From CAWAHD01 sp963781785 (GTDB lineage: Bacteria; Planctomycetota; Planctomycetia; Isosphaerales; Isosphaeraceae): DNA of 64,000 nucleotides. The stretch spans positions 3,286,001 through 3,350,000 of the forward strand of contig CAWAHD010000002.1 of assembly GCA_963781785.1 (NCBI GenBank). The letters are read 5' to 3'. This document shows, piece after piece, positions 57,518-64,000 of the stretch. Position numbers and translations under genes: made by a program. How positions within the stretch are numbered: position 1 is the first letter of the stretch; each line of letters begins with the position of its first letter. A model generated the notes under the pieces. It searched no databases. It was not told where the DNA came from and saw only the letters and a list, made by a program, of their open reading frames with translations.

Positions 57518-57737
57518 CACGGTGAGCCTCTTCGTCAGGAGCTTTCGTTCCAGCGCGTCTGGGATGGTTTCGTCGATGGCGGAAGGTCCAGCCCGATGAT
57601 ACAGTCCTTCCAGATCGTGTCGCAGAGACGTGCGGTTGCCGATCGGTTCTTGCGATTGATCTTCGCTCGAAAACGCCGCGCCGAGGTTGCAATACTCCTG
57701 GTCATTTCCGACGAAAGGCGTCGAGAGGGCATGCACC

Positions 57738-59166
57738 ATGGTACCGATGAATCGCCGCTGTTTCTTGCAGACTGCGGGTGCAGGCCTGACGGCTGGACTG
57801 GCCTTGAATGCGGGAGGGCCATCGAGCCCGAGTGCGCTGGCGGCGGCCCAGGATGCCGGCAACCGCCCGCCGAAACCGCCGGACGGCGTGCGCGTCATCA
57901 ACCCCCGTGCACGCGTGCCGGTCAGCCTGATCATCGACGACTCGACGTGCCTGGTCAACCTGGCTCATTTCGGTATTCCCCAATTCCATGAGGTCTTTCC
58001 CAACCAGTATCGCCAACCCTGGAAGACTTTGCCCCGCGAGATCCCCGACACTTTTGTCCGGCGGTTTGGCGAGTGGTGCGCCAGCCGGGGAATCAAGGGG
58101 AAATACAGTCTGATTCCCCATCCAGCATGTGTCGGCTGGCTCGACCGCGACCTGCCTGGCTGGTCGAAACAGGAGCTGAAGGCCAGCCTGGACTTGGTCC
58201 GCACCGCTCATGGTACCCAACTGGGATATCCATCCCGAAATGGTCAGCCACACCTGGGCGATCGACACCAAGACAGGGCGCCCGTTTCCGGAGCGGACCT
58301 CGTCTTTCATGGAAAACTGGGGCTTTAGCGCCGGCAAGTCGGCCGATCAGCTCGCCGATTACATGAGTTATGCGCTCCGGATTCTCAAGAACGTCGGGAT
58401 GGTCTGCGAAGGGATCACGACTCCGGGCGGATTCGGCAACCGGGTGTTGCCCGAGCTGGCGCAAGGGACGCTCGCAGCCTGCCGCGACGTCTTCCGGGCC
58501 GAGATTCCCCACTATTTTCGCCACCTCTATACCGACGGCCGCAGCGTCGCCCCGCGCGTCGAATACGCCTCGGGACTCGACGGGCCCGACCCCAAGTGCG
58601 TCGTATCGATCATCGGCTGCACGGGCGACTGGTTCGGCGGCTGGGATGGGCTCACTCCCGGATCGGTCGATCAATTCATCACGGCCGATCTCAAACGAGG
58701 GCGGCTGCCCGATGTGATCGCTCGTGGTGAGCCCGCGATCATGGTGTGCCACTGGCCGGGGCTCTATTTCAACGGCCGGGAGATCGGCTTCCAGATTTTC
58801 CAGGAAGTCGTCCGCCGCCTCCACGACGCCTATGATGGCCTGATCTGGATGAAGCTGAGCGAGATCGCGCGGTACTCGGCAGCTCGCGAGCTGACCAGAC
58901 TCGACCGCCCCCGCCCCGGTCAGCTCGCACTCGAGGCCCCCTTCGGTTGTCCCCAGTTCACCATTCAGCTCGATCTGCCTGGTGAAAGCCCCAAGACTCT
59001 CACGCTTCGCACCGGCCAGGGCGGCGATCGCGAACAGAAGACGTTCTCCCCGGTCGCTTCGCTGGCGCAGATCAAACCAGGCACATTTCACTGGGAGGCC
59101 GGCAGGCTGGTCGCCTGTCTCGATCTCCCCAAGGGCTCATCACGCCTCGAGCTGGGCGGTGACTGA
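57738..59166 (+). CDS. Tat-exported polysaccharide-deacetylase-like protein, frameshifted
   Basis: About 475 residues. Two in-frame ATGs (57738, 57747) lead to a twin-arginine signal NRRCFLQTAGAGLTAGLALN. The mature region starts SLIIDDSTCLVNLAHFG and continues PDTFVRRFGEWCASRGIKGKY. Near 58207 one extra base shifts the frame; it then reads MVPNWDIHPEMVSHTWAID, FMENWGFSAGKSADQLADYM and later GCTGDWFGGWDGLTPGSVD with IMVCHWPGLYFNG. The IDDS and HPEM regions are reminiscent of the polysaccharide deacetylase superfamily (NodB-like barrel) but I cannot place metal ligands with certainty. The last 100 residues are beta-rich. Probably acts on an exported polysaccharide. Confidence 0.65.
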
Positions 59167-59190
59167 GCCGGGTGGAATCGGAAGTCCAGA

Positions 59191-59703
59191 TCAGGAAACA
59201 TGTGCCCCAAGTCGAGCCGCCAACTGGTTCCAGTCGATGGGCTTGGTGAGGTGATCGTCGCACCCGATACCGAGACATTCCTCGCGATCCTCGTCCAGGG
59301 CGTAGGCGGTCATGGCGATGATCGGGCGATCGTATCCGCGGCTGCGCAGACGGCGGGTCGCCTCGTAGCCGTCGACCTTCGGCATCTGCATGTCCATCAG
59401 GATCCAGTCGTAAGGCTGGCCTTCAAGAAGGGCGTTCAGGGCCAGCTCGCAGGCTTCCTGGCCATCTCGGGCCGTGGTGACTTCCAGCTCGAGCTTCTTC
59501 AAGTGAGATGAGGCGACGTTGCGGGCATCGTCATTGTCTTCGACGAGCAAGATTCTGCGCGACGCCAGCCCGGGCGAATCACGGATTTCGGGCGAGCCGG
59601 CCATTCCAGCGTTCCGGGCCGCGTCCGCTTGACCGGGCTCCGGGTTGGGCTTCGAGATTGTCGTTCCGGGCGGCTTGATCTCCTGGTCATCCTGGGTGCT
59701 CAT
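59191..59703 (-). CDS. single-domain response regulator
   Basis: 170 residues from ATG 59703 (an in-frame ATG at 59718 is possible). A 50-residue Pro/Gly-rich N-terminal tail precedes a receiver domain: RILLVEDNDDARNV (acidic pair), phosphoacceptor Asp in DWILMDMQMPKVDGYEATRR, MTAYALDEDRE with the conserved Thr, and LTKPID lysine. There is no output domain. It resembles receivers that follow hybrid histidine kinases; no kinase gene is adjacent in this window. It converges on the Tat-exported gene. Confidence 0.9.
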   Translation of the reverse strand: MSTQDDQEIKPPGTTISKPNPEPGQADAARNAGMAGSPEIRDSPGLASRRILLVEDNDDARNVASSHLKKLELEVTTARDGQEACELALNALLEGQPYDWILMDMQMPKVDGYEATRRLRSRGYDRPIIAMTAYALDEDREECLGIGCDDHLTKPIDWNQLAARLGAHVS

Positions 59704-59740
59704 GCAAGCAGGTCCCATCGCATCCGAGGGCGGCTGCGGT

Positions 59741-59914
59741 TCAATCGCCGACCGAGTGGGCGGTTCCCGGAGGAGAGGCCGCGGCAGCCGTGCTCGCTGG
59801 CTCGCGATCGGCGGGGCGCGCTCCGGACAGGATGGCCGTCGTGGCGAGGGCCGCCACCCACAAGGCGTACACCATCAGGGCCAAGCCCAGGAGAAGGCGA
59901 GCGGAACTCGGTTT
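59741..59914 (-). CDS. 57-residue single-pass membrane protein
   Basis: GTG 59914 is preceded by GGAGAAGG at suitable spacing. It encodes KPSSARLLLGLALMVYALWV then AALATTAILSGA, one transmembrane helix, followed by a short Ala/Pro/Ser-rich tail. It lies between the response regulator and the Minf_1886 gene, all on the minus strand. No homologue is recognised. Support comes from the ribosome site and hydrophobic segment only. Confidence 0.5.
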   Translation of the reverse strand, partial: KPSSARLLLGLALMVYALWVAALATTAILSGARPADREPASTAAAASPPGTAHSVGD

Positions 59915-59985
59915 CACAATCCTTCTCCCTCTGTGTCGGATCACTCGATCGGCCGTGGGCACGAGGAAAACGCGCGGGGCTGAAT

Positions 59986-60450
59986 CTACGCCGGATCATC
60001 GCTCGCCACCGTCGACCCAGGCTTGAATACTGTGTCGAAGTCGAATACGTCGTCGAAGTCGGATCGCGAGTCGCTCGGTGTTTTTTCGAGATCGCCCGCG
60101 GCGATCAAGTTGTAGACAATCTCGCCGATGTCGGAAGTCGACCGAACGCCCCAATGTTCGAGCACGGTGGCCGCCAGCAGTCCATAGTGGCGAAGAGCCA
60201 GTTTCCGGGCGGATTCGCAGAGCTCCTGGCCGGCGACATGGCCCGAAACACGGGATTTCTTCGACCCAGACGAGCCAGGCCGTTCATTGCCAGGCGTCCG
60301 AGACACCCGCTTCTGATCGCGATCGTGAGCCTTCCCCTTCAGTTTTTGATGGCGCGCGTGATTGAGCGCTTCAATCACGAATGCGTAAGCCTCGATCGAA
60401 TAGCGCGGATCGTTCGCAATGATTCGTGCCAGCTCGTCGCGGAAGCTCAT
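59986..60450 (-). CDS. Minf_1886 family protein
   Basis: 154 residues from ATG 60450, which overlaps the stop of the upstream PSP1 gene by four bases. It begins SFRDELARIIANDPRYSIEA followed by YAFVIEALNHARHQK, the hallmark of the Minf_1886 family conserved in Planctomycetes and Verrucomicrobia. Later segments GQELCESARKLALRHYGLLA and VLEHWGVRSTSDIGEIVYNL are also characteristic. Function unknown. The tight link with the PSP1 gene suggests co-expression. Confidence 0.92.
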   Translation of the reverse strand: MSFRDELARIIANDPRYSIEAYAFVIEALNHARHQKLKGKAHDRDQKRVSRTPGNERPGSSGSKKSRVSGHVAGQELCESARKLALRHYGLLAATVLEHWGVRSTSDIGEIVYNLIAAGDLEKTPSDSRSDFDDVFDFDTVFKPGSTVASDDPA

Positions 60451-61442
60451 GAGAGAGGCGGCCCTCCGCCGGCCCGATTCCGGATCGAGGAAGAATCGGG
60501 GTCGGTGCCCTCTGGGAATTGCGGCTTGGTAGGGAAGCGGCCGGCAAGCGGATCGATGGGCAAGTCTTTCTGACGCTCGGGCCCAGGATCGTCGACCAGG
60601 TCGGAATCGAGAACAGCAGCCTTTCGCCCCCTGGGAGGCTCCGCGCTTTCGATCTCGCCCGGCCCGACGATCATCCTCCGCTCGTCGTCGAGCTCGACGA
60701 CCACCTTTTGAGCGAGGATCTCCTGGGCGACCACGTGACCCCGGCCCTGCCGAGTGACAACCCGCGATCCCACCGCCGGTAGAGTGCGCTCCAGGGCACG
60801 ATACGTGTCGTATTCGTATCGTAGGCAGCATTTGAGGCGGCCGCACCGCCCCGAGATCTTCGCCGGGTCGAGCGTCGTTTTCTGGATCTTCGCCATCTTC
60901 ATCGAAACCGGCGGCATCCGCGACAGATGCGTATTGCAGCAGACCGGCTTGCCACAGTCTCCGTAATCGGCCAGAAGCTTGGCCTCGTCGCGCACCCCGA
61001 TCTGACGCATTTCAATCCGCGTCCGAAGCACGCGGGCCAGATCCTTCACCAGTTCCCGAAAATCGACTCTCTGCTCCGCCAGGTAGTAGAAGACGACTCG
61101 CTCCCGTCCATGAATCATTTCGACGTCGACCAGGTTCATCTGGAGACGGCGCCGCGCGATCAGCTCCCGGCAGGTGGCGAACACGGGTTCCCGATCTTCG
61201 GCCAGGCGGGCCTCCTGCTCTCGATCTTGCTGGCTGGCCAGCCGCAGGATCTCCCCACGGGTCGGATTCGGCAAGAACCCGGCGATGCGTTCCGAAACCG
61301 GACAGAGCACGTCGCCGAGCTCGGTCCCACGCTCGCTCCGGATCACAACTTGCTGGCCTCGGGAATGGCCCTGGTCCGGCAGACCCGCGAATTCACCGAG
61401 AAATCGCATCCGGCCATATCGAACGACGTAAGCCTGTGCCAT
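60447..61442 (-). CDS. PSP1-domain protein (RicT/YaaT-like)
   Basis: 331 residues from ATG 61442. The N-terminal half has YVVRYGRMRFLGEFAG and GTELGDVLCPV. The PSP1 C-terminal domain contains LVDVEMIHGRERVVFYYLAE, RVDFRELVKDLARVLRTRIE, MRQIGVRDEAK and the Cys clusters YGDCGKPVCCNTHLS and SGRCGRLKCCLRYE, which in the RicT/YaaT family bind an iron-sulfur cluster. A Pro/Asp-rich tail of about 60 residues follows. In other bacteria RicT takes part in RNA processing complexes. Downstream gene overlaps by four bases. Confidence 0.92.
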   Translation of the reverse strand: MAQAYVVRYGRMRFLGEFAGLPDQGHSRGQQVVIRSERGTELGDVLCPVSERIAGFLPNPTRGEILRLASQQDREQEARLAEDREPVFATCRELIARRRLQMNLVDVEMIHGRERVVFYYLAEQRVDFRELVKDLARVLRTRIEMRQIGVRDEAKLLADYGDCGKPVCCNTHLSRMPPVSMKMAKIQKTTLDPAKISGRCGRLKCCLRYEYDTYRALERTLPAVGSRVVTRQGRGHVVAQEILAQKVVVELDDERRMIVGPGEIESAEPPRGRKAAVLDSDLVDDPGPERQKDLPIDPLAGRFPTKPQFPEGTDPDSSSIRNRAGGGPPLS

Positions 61443-61768
61443 CCTGGTTGATCCGACAGATAGCCGACGACAGCCTGGCAAAGCCCCAGGCGGTTCGAGC
61501 GCGAAACGACCTGCGCCTTCCGCTCGCTAAAAGGCGATTATCCCCGGTCCGGCCGCCCTGGGAAAGACCAGAGCACCGGTGAGCGGTGCGTGGCCTGGCA
61601 TTCAACTGGAATTCCAGCGCGGCGAAGCCGCCTTCAAACGATCGGCCGTCGTCCGCATAATACAGCATCGGGATGCCGATGCTGTCACGATCGCGAGTGT
61701 CGAACATCTCGTCCTCGGCTCGCTCCAGATCGGATCGGAACCGTAAATCCCCCGGAAGGAACTGGCCC
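61443..61768. other. intergenic region, possible short coding traces
   Basis: Divergent between the PSP1 gene (minus) and Trm112 (plus). Both strands have open stretches that look mildly protein-like: minus-strand YADDGRSFEGGFAALEFQL and plus-strand AVVRIIQHRDADAVTIASVE. Neither has a convincing start or known family, so I assign nothing. Confidence 0.35.
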
Positions 61769-61987
61769 ATGGTGAACGACGCGCTTCTGGCACTACTCGT
61801 GTGTCCGCTGGGAAAGGCTCCGTTGCAGCGCGAGGGCAACACGCTCATCTGCACGCGGTGCGGTCCGCGGTTTTCCATCGACGACGACATCCCGAATATG
61901 CTGATCGAGGAGGCCGAATTGCCTTCAGGGTGCACCGCCCTGGCCAATTTGCCATGCGTTCGCGCAGGGGATGTGAAGCTCGAGTGA
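61769..61987 (+). CDS. Trm112-family protein
   Basis: 72 residues. ATG 61769 has GGAAGGA eight bases upstream. LLALLVCPLGKAPLQREGN and LICTRCGPRFSIDDDIPNML match the Trm112/YcaR zinc-ribbon family, which serves as a small partner of methyltransferases or other enzymes. The first Cys pair position has CPLG instead of CP.C, so only three of the four usual Cys are in place. It converges with the S4 gene. Confidence 0.88.
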   Translation: MVNDALLALLVCPLGKAPLQREGNTLICTRCGPRFSIDDDIPNMLIEEAELPSGCTALANLPCVRAGDVKLE

Positions 61988-61995
61988 GCGGGCCG

Positions 61996-62223
61996 TCAGC
62001 AAGTCAGCACAATCGTTGGTCCGTCATCGATAACGACCGTGTCGCCTGCCTTCATCTGCCGCCGCTTCCGCTCTTCGACCTCGCCGTTGACGCGCACTCG
62101 ACCGGCGGCGATGAGCGCCTTGGCCGCGCCCCCGCTTTGGGCAAATCCCGCCAGCTTGAGCACCTGCGTCAAGTTGATCGGCCGTTCGCCGCTCATCACG
62201 CTGATGGGCTCCCGCTCATTCAT
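61996..62223 (-). CDS. S4-domain RNA-binding protein (YbcJ-like)
   Basis: 75 residues from ATG 62223. The S4 fold is seen as INLTQVLKLAGFAQSGGAAK, ALIAAGRVRVNGEVEERKRR and MKAGDTVVIDDG. Proteins of this small size bind structured RNA, probably rRNA or tRNA. It is the only gene on this strand here and converges on Trm112 with eight bases between. Confidence 0.92.
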   Translation of the reverse strand: MNEREPISVMSGERPINLTQVLKLAGFAQSGGAAKALIAAGRVRVNGEVEERKRRQMKAGDTVVIDDGPTIVLTC

Positions 62224-62665
62224 GGTTCATCCAACTTCCGCGATTCAATCCGTGTCGTCTCTCTTACCGAACCTTCGAATTATTCATAAATAGCATCCTT
62301 GCATCCGCACAACCATAGCTCGATAGGCCGACAAGGAAGGAAATTTGGAAAAAATGAGTCGTCTGATTCCCCAGTCGTCCGATTAAATCCTGTGAAAGGA
62401 CTTCAGATCCCCCTTATTATCCATGCCACCTAACCTTATCATCTTGCAGTGAGTGAGGGGAGGCACCTCAGGGACCAGATGAGCCGCATCATGTAAAAGT
62501 GTGTGAACCATCCGTGTTGTATAATCGCCTGTTTCTGGAGAGTTGTGCCAGGGACGGCCCGAGACCCTTGTTTTCGGGTTGGGGATGGGCTTGGGAAGCC
62601 CGCGCCGTCAGCGGCCCAGCGACCGGGATCGGCAGTGTTGCCTTCCTTGATCTGGAGTCTCGATC
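62224..62665. other. relatively AT-rich divergent intergenic region
   Basis: No gene is supported. A TATAAT at 62520-62525, about 140 bases before the next start, may be the -10 of the large surface protein gene; a matching -35 is not clear. The stretch 62270-62450 is notably lower in GC than its surroundings. Confidence 0.45.
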
Positions 62666-64000
62666 ATGTCGATTCTTGACTTGAGCCGGAGTTTCGGAAT
62701 TGGCCGCCGGACCGCTGGTCCTCGGCGCAGGTCGCGGCTGCACGCGTCTGCAGCCGATCGGGCTGGAGCATCTCGAGGCCCGGATCGTCTTGTCAATGGA
62801 CACGTGGACTGGCATGGGAGCTGACGCCAACTGGTCCACGCCCGGAAACTGGTCGCCAGTCGCTATGCCGGTCGCGGGCGACGACCTGATTTTCCCCGCA
62901 TCGGCGCTCCCAGCTCACCAACAACGACGACCTTGGCACCGTTGCCTTCAACTCGCTCATGCTTTCGGGCAGCGGCTATTCCATCTCGACCAACAACGGC
63001 AGCACGGCGAGCTTCAACACGATCGATTGGTCACAGACCAGCGGACAGAACACGTTCGATGTGCCGATCACGCTCGCCGCAGCGACCACGATCACGGTGG
63101 AAAACTCGGGTGCAACACTGGTGCTGGGTGGAGTGATCTCCGGAGGGTCCACGCTGACCACAGGCGGCAGTGGCACTCTCAACCTCACCGCGAATAATAG
63201 CTACACCGGCGCAACGACGGTCGGCTCCGGTACGCTGCTCGTCGACGGTACCCAGCCGAGCAGTGCCGTCACGGTCAACTCGGGCGCAACCCTGGGCGGA
63301 ATTGGAACAGTCGGCGGCATCAACGCCACCGGCGCCATCGTCAGTCCCGGCGATTCGGCCCCTGGCATCCTGATCGATAGCGGCAGCGCCACGCTGGGAC
63401 CCGATATTTCAGCGAACAACTCGACATTCACCGTCGAGCTCGACGGCACGTCGGCTGGTAACGGCACAGGCAACTACAGCCAGTTGCAGGCCGGTGGAAC
63501 CATCGACCTGAGCGGCGTCACCTTGAATGCCACGCTTGGGTCGGGCTTTGTGCCCACGGTGGGCTCAACTTACATGATCATCGACAACACCGGATCCACC
63601 GGCATCGAGGGAATGTTCGCGGGGCATGCGCCGGGGTCGACCGTCATGATCTCCGGAACACCGTTCCAGATCAGTTACACTGGCGGGACCAATCTGAACT
63701 CCGTCGTCTTGACCGCGCTGGCTGCCAGCACCACGATGTTGACCTTCACCCCCGCTGCTCCCGTTTACGGCGAGTCGGTCGCACTCACAGCCACCGTCAG
63801 CGGACCTTCCGGGTCCACCGTCACTCCGTCCGGAACGGTTCAGTTCTATAACGGCACCACCTTGCTGAGTACCGACACCCTCTCCGGCGGAACCTTCACT
63901 CTGGACACCACTGCGCTGCCGGCTGCCACGAACTCGATCACGGCGGTCTATTCGGGCGATACCAACTACGGGTCGAGCACCTCGATGGTCGCGTCCGTGA
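62666..64000 (+). CDS. LEPR-XLL surface protein with autotransporter-type beta repeats and Ig-like domain, partial, frameshifted
   Basis: It starts at ATG 62666 (GGAG upstream) with SILDLSRSFGIGRR. The LEPR-XLL-like stretch LQPIGLEHLEARIVLS lies in the next frame, and from about 62915 the protein continues in a third frame to the window end, so two single-base additions are inferred (near 62700-62735 and in the CCC at about 62910). The third frame has autotransporter-associated beta-strand repeats (TANNSYTGATTVGSGTLLVD; LGGIGTVGGINATGAIVSPG) and then a bacterial Ig-like domain (VYGESVALTATVSGPSGS and YNGTTLLSTDTLSGG). A large cell-surface or secreted protein truncated by the window edge. Confidence 0.75.

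Overview
The window looks like chromosomal DNA of a planctomycete, probably Isosphaeraceae-like. It is high in GC. It carries a Planctomycetes-type ECF sigma factor next to a serine/threonine kinase, a DUF1559 prepilin-like protein, a Minf_1886 family protein, secreted proteins with the LEPR-XLL type N-terminal motif, Gly/Tyr-rich exported proteins, and an ECF sigma factor fused to a periplasmic adaptor. No taxon can be fixed from the sequence alone.

Layout. 1-3.2 kb: RidA, SDR and SIS-domain genes facing a secreted beta-propeller glycosidase. 3.33 kb: tRNA-Ala(CGC). 3.7-10.4 kb: heavy-metal RND efflux set (CzcA permease, CzcB adaptor, TolC-like channel). 10.5-14.8 kb: secreted structural or TPR proteins. 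14.9-15.4 kb: a 117-bp hairpin repeat and a DUF4160/DUF2442 pair whose first member is a remnant. 15.6-25.6 kb (unit A) and 28.06-38.25 kb (unit B): two copies of an undescribed five-gene operon, separated by a third paralogue of gene 3 and an orphan XRE regulator. 38.3-41.2 kb: repeat-rich recombination zone with a MITE-like element and an AAA+ ATPase. 41.1-43.2 kb: kinase and ECF sigma pair. 43.5-46.5 kb: secreted protein, 198-bp nested palindrome, DUF1559 protein and two paralogous lipoproteins. 46.5-52.1 kb: second metal-efflux pair (CusB/CusA-like). 52.1-55.9 kb: unrecognised protein and the ECF-TM-HlyD fusion. 56.2-62.2 kb: mixed housekeeping and secreted genes. 62.67 kb to the end: a large LEPR-XLL surface protein that runs off the window.

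The most novel content is the duplicated operon. In order it encodes (1) a membrane-anchored protein with carboxypeptidase-regulatory-like domains, (2) a secreted Gly/Ser/Asn-rich protein with 17-18 regularly recurring Cys-Ser/Thr motifs, (3) a secreted helical protein with six LTxxQ-like motifs, and (4, 5) two large membrane proteins that each carry two DUF4350/GATase1-like domains and share a GDHT motif. Both copies are preceded by a conserved leader with a TTGACA/17 bp/TCTAAT-like promoter and a CAGACAT...ATGTCTG palindrome. The membrane proteins are well conserved between copies and the secreted ones have diverged. That pattern suggests an envelope machine with a variable extracellular substrate, but the function is unknown.

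Caution: about two dozen single-base frameshifts interrupt otherwise well-conserved genes, and many lie in short G or C runs. They are probably sequence errors more often than real gene decay. Frameshifted genes are therefore listed at full inferred span with break points stated.
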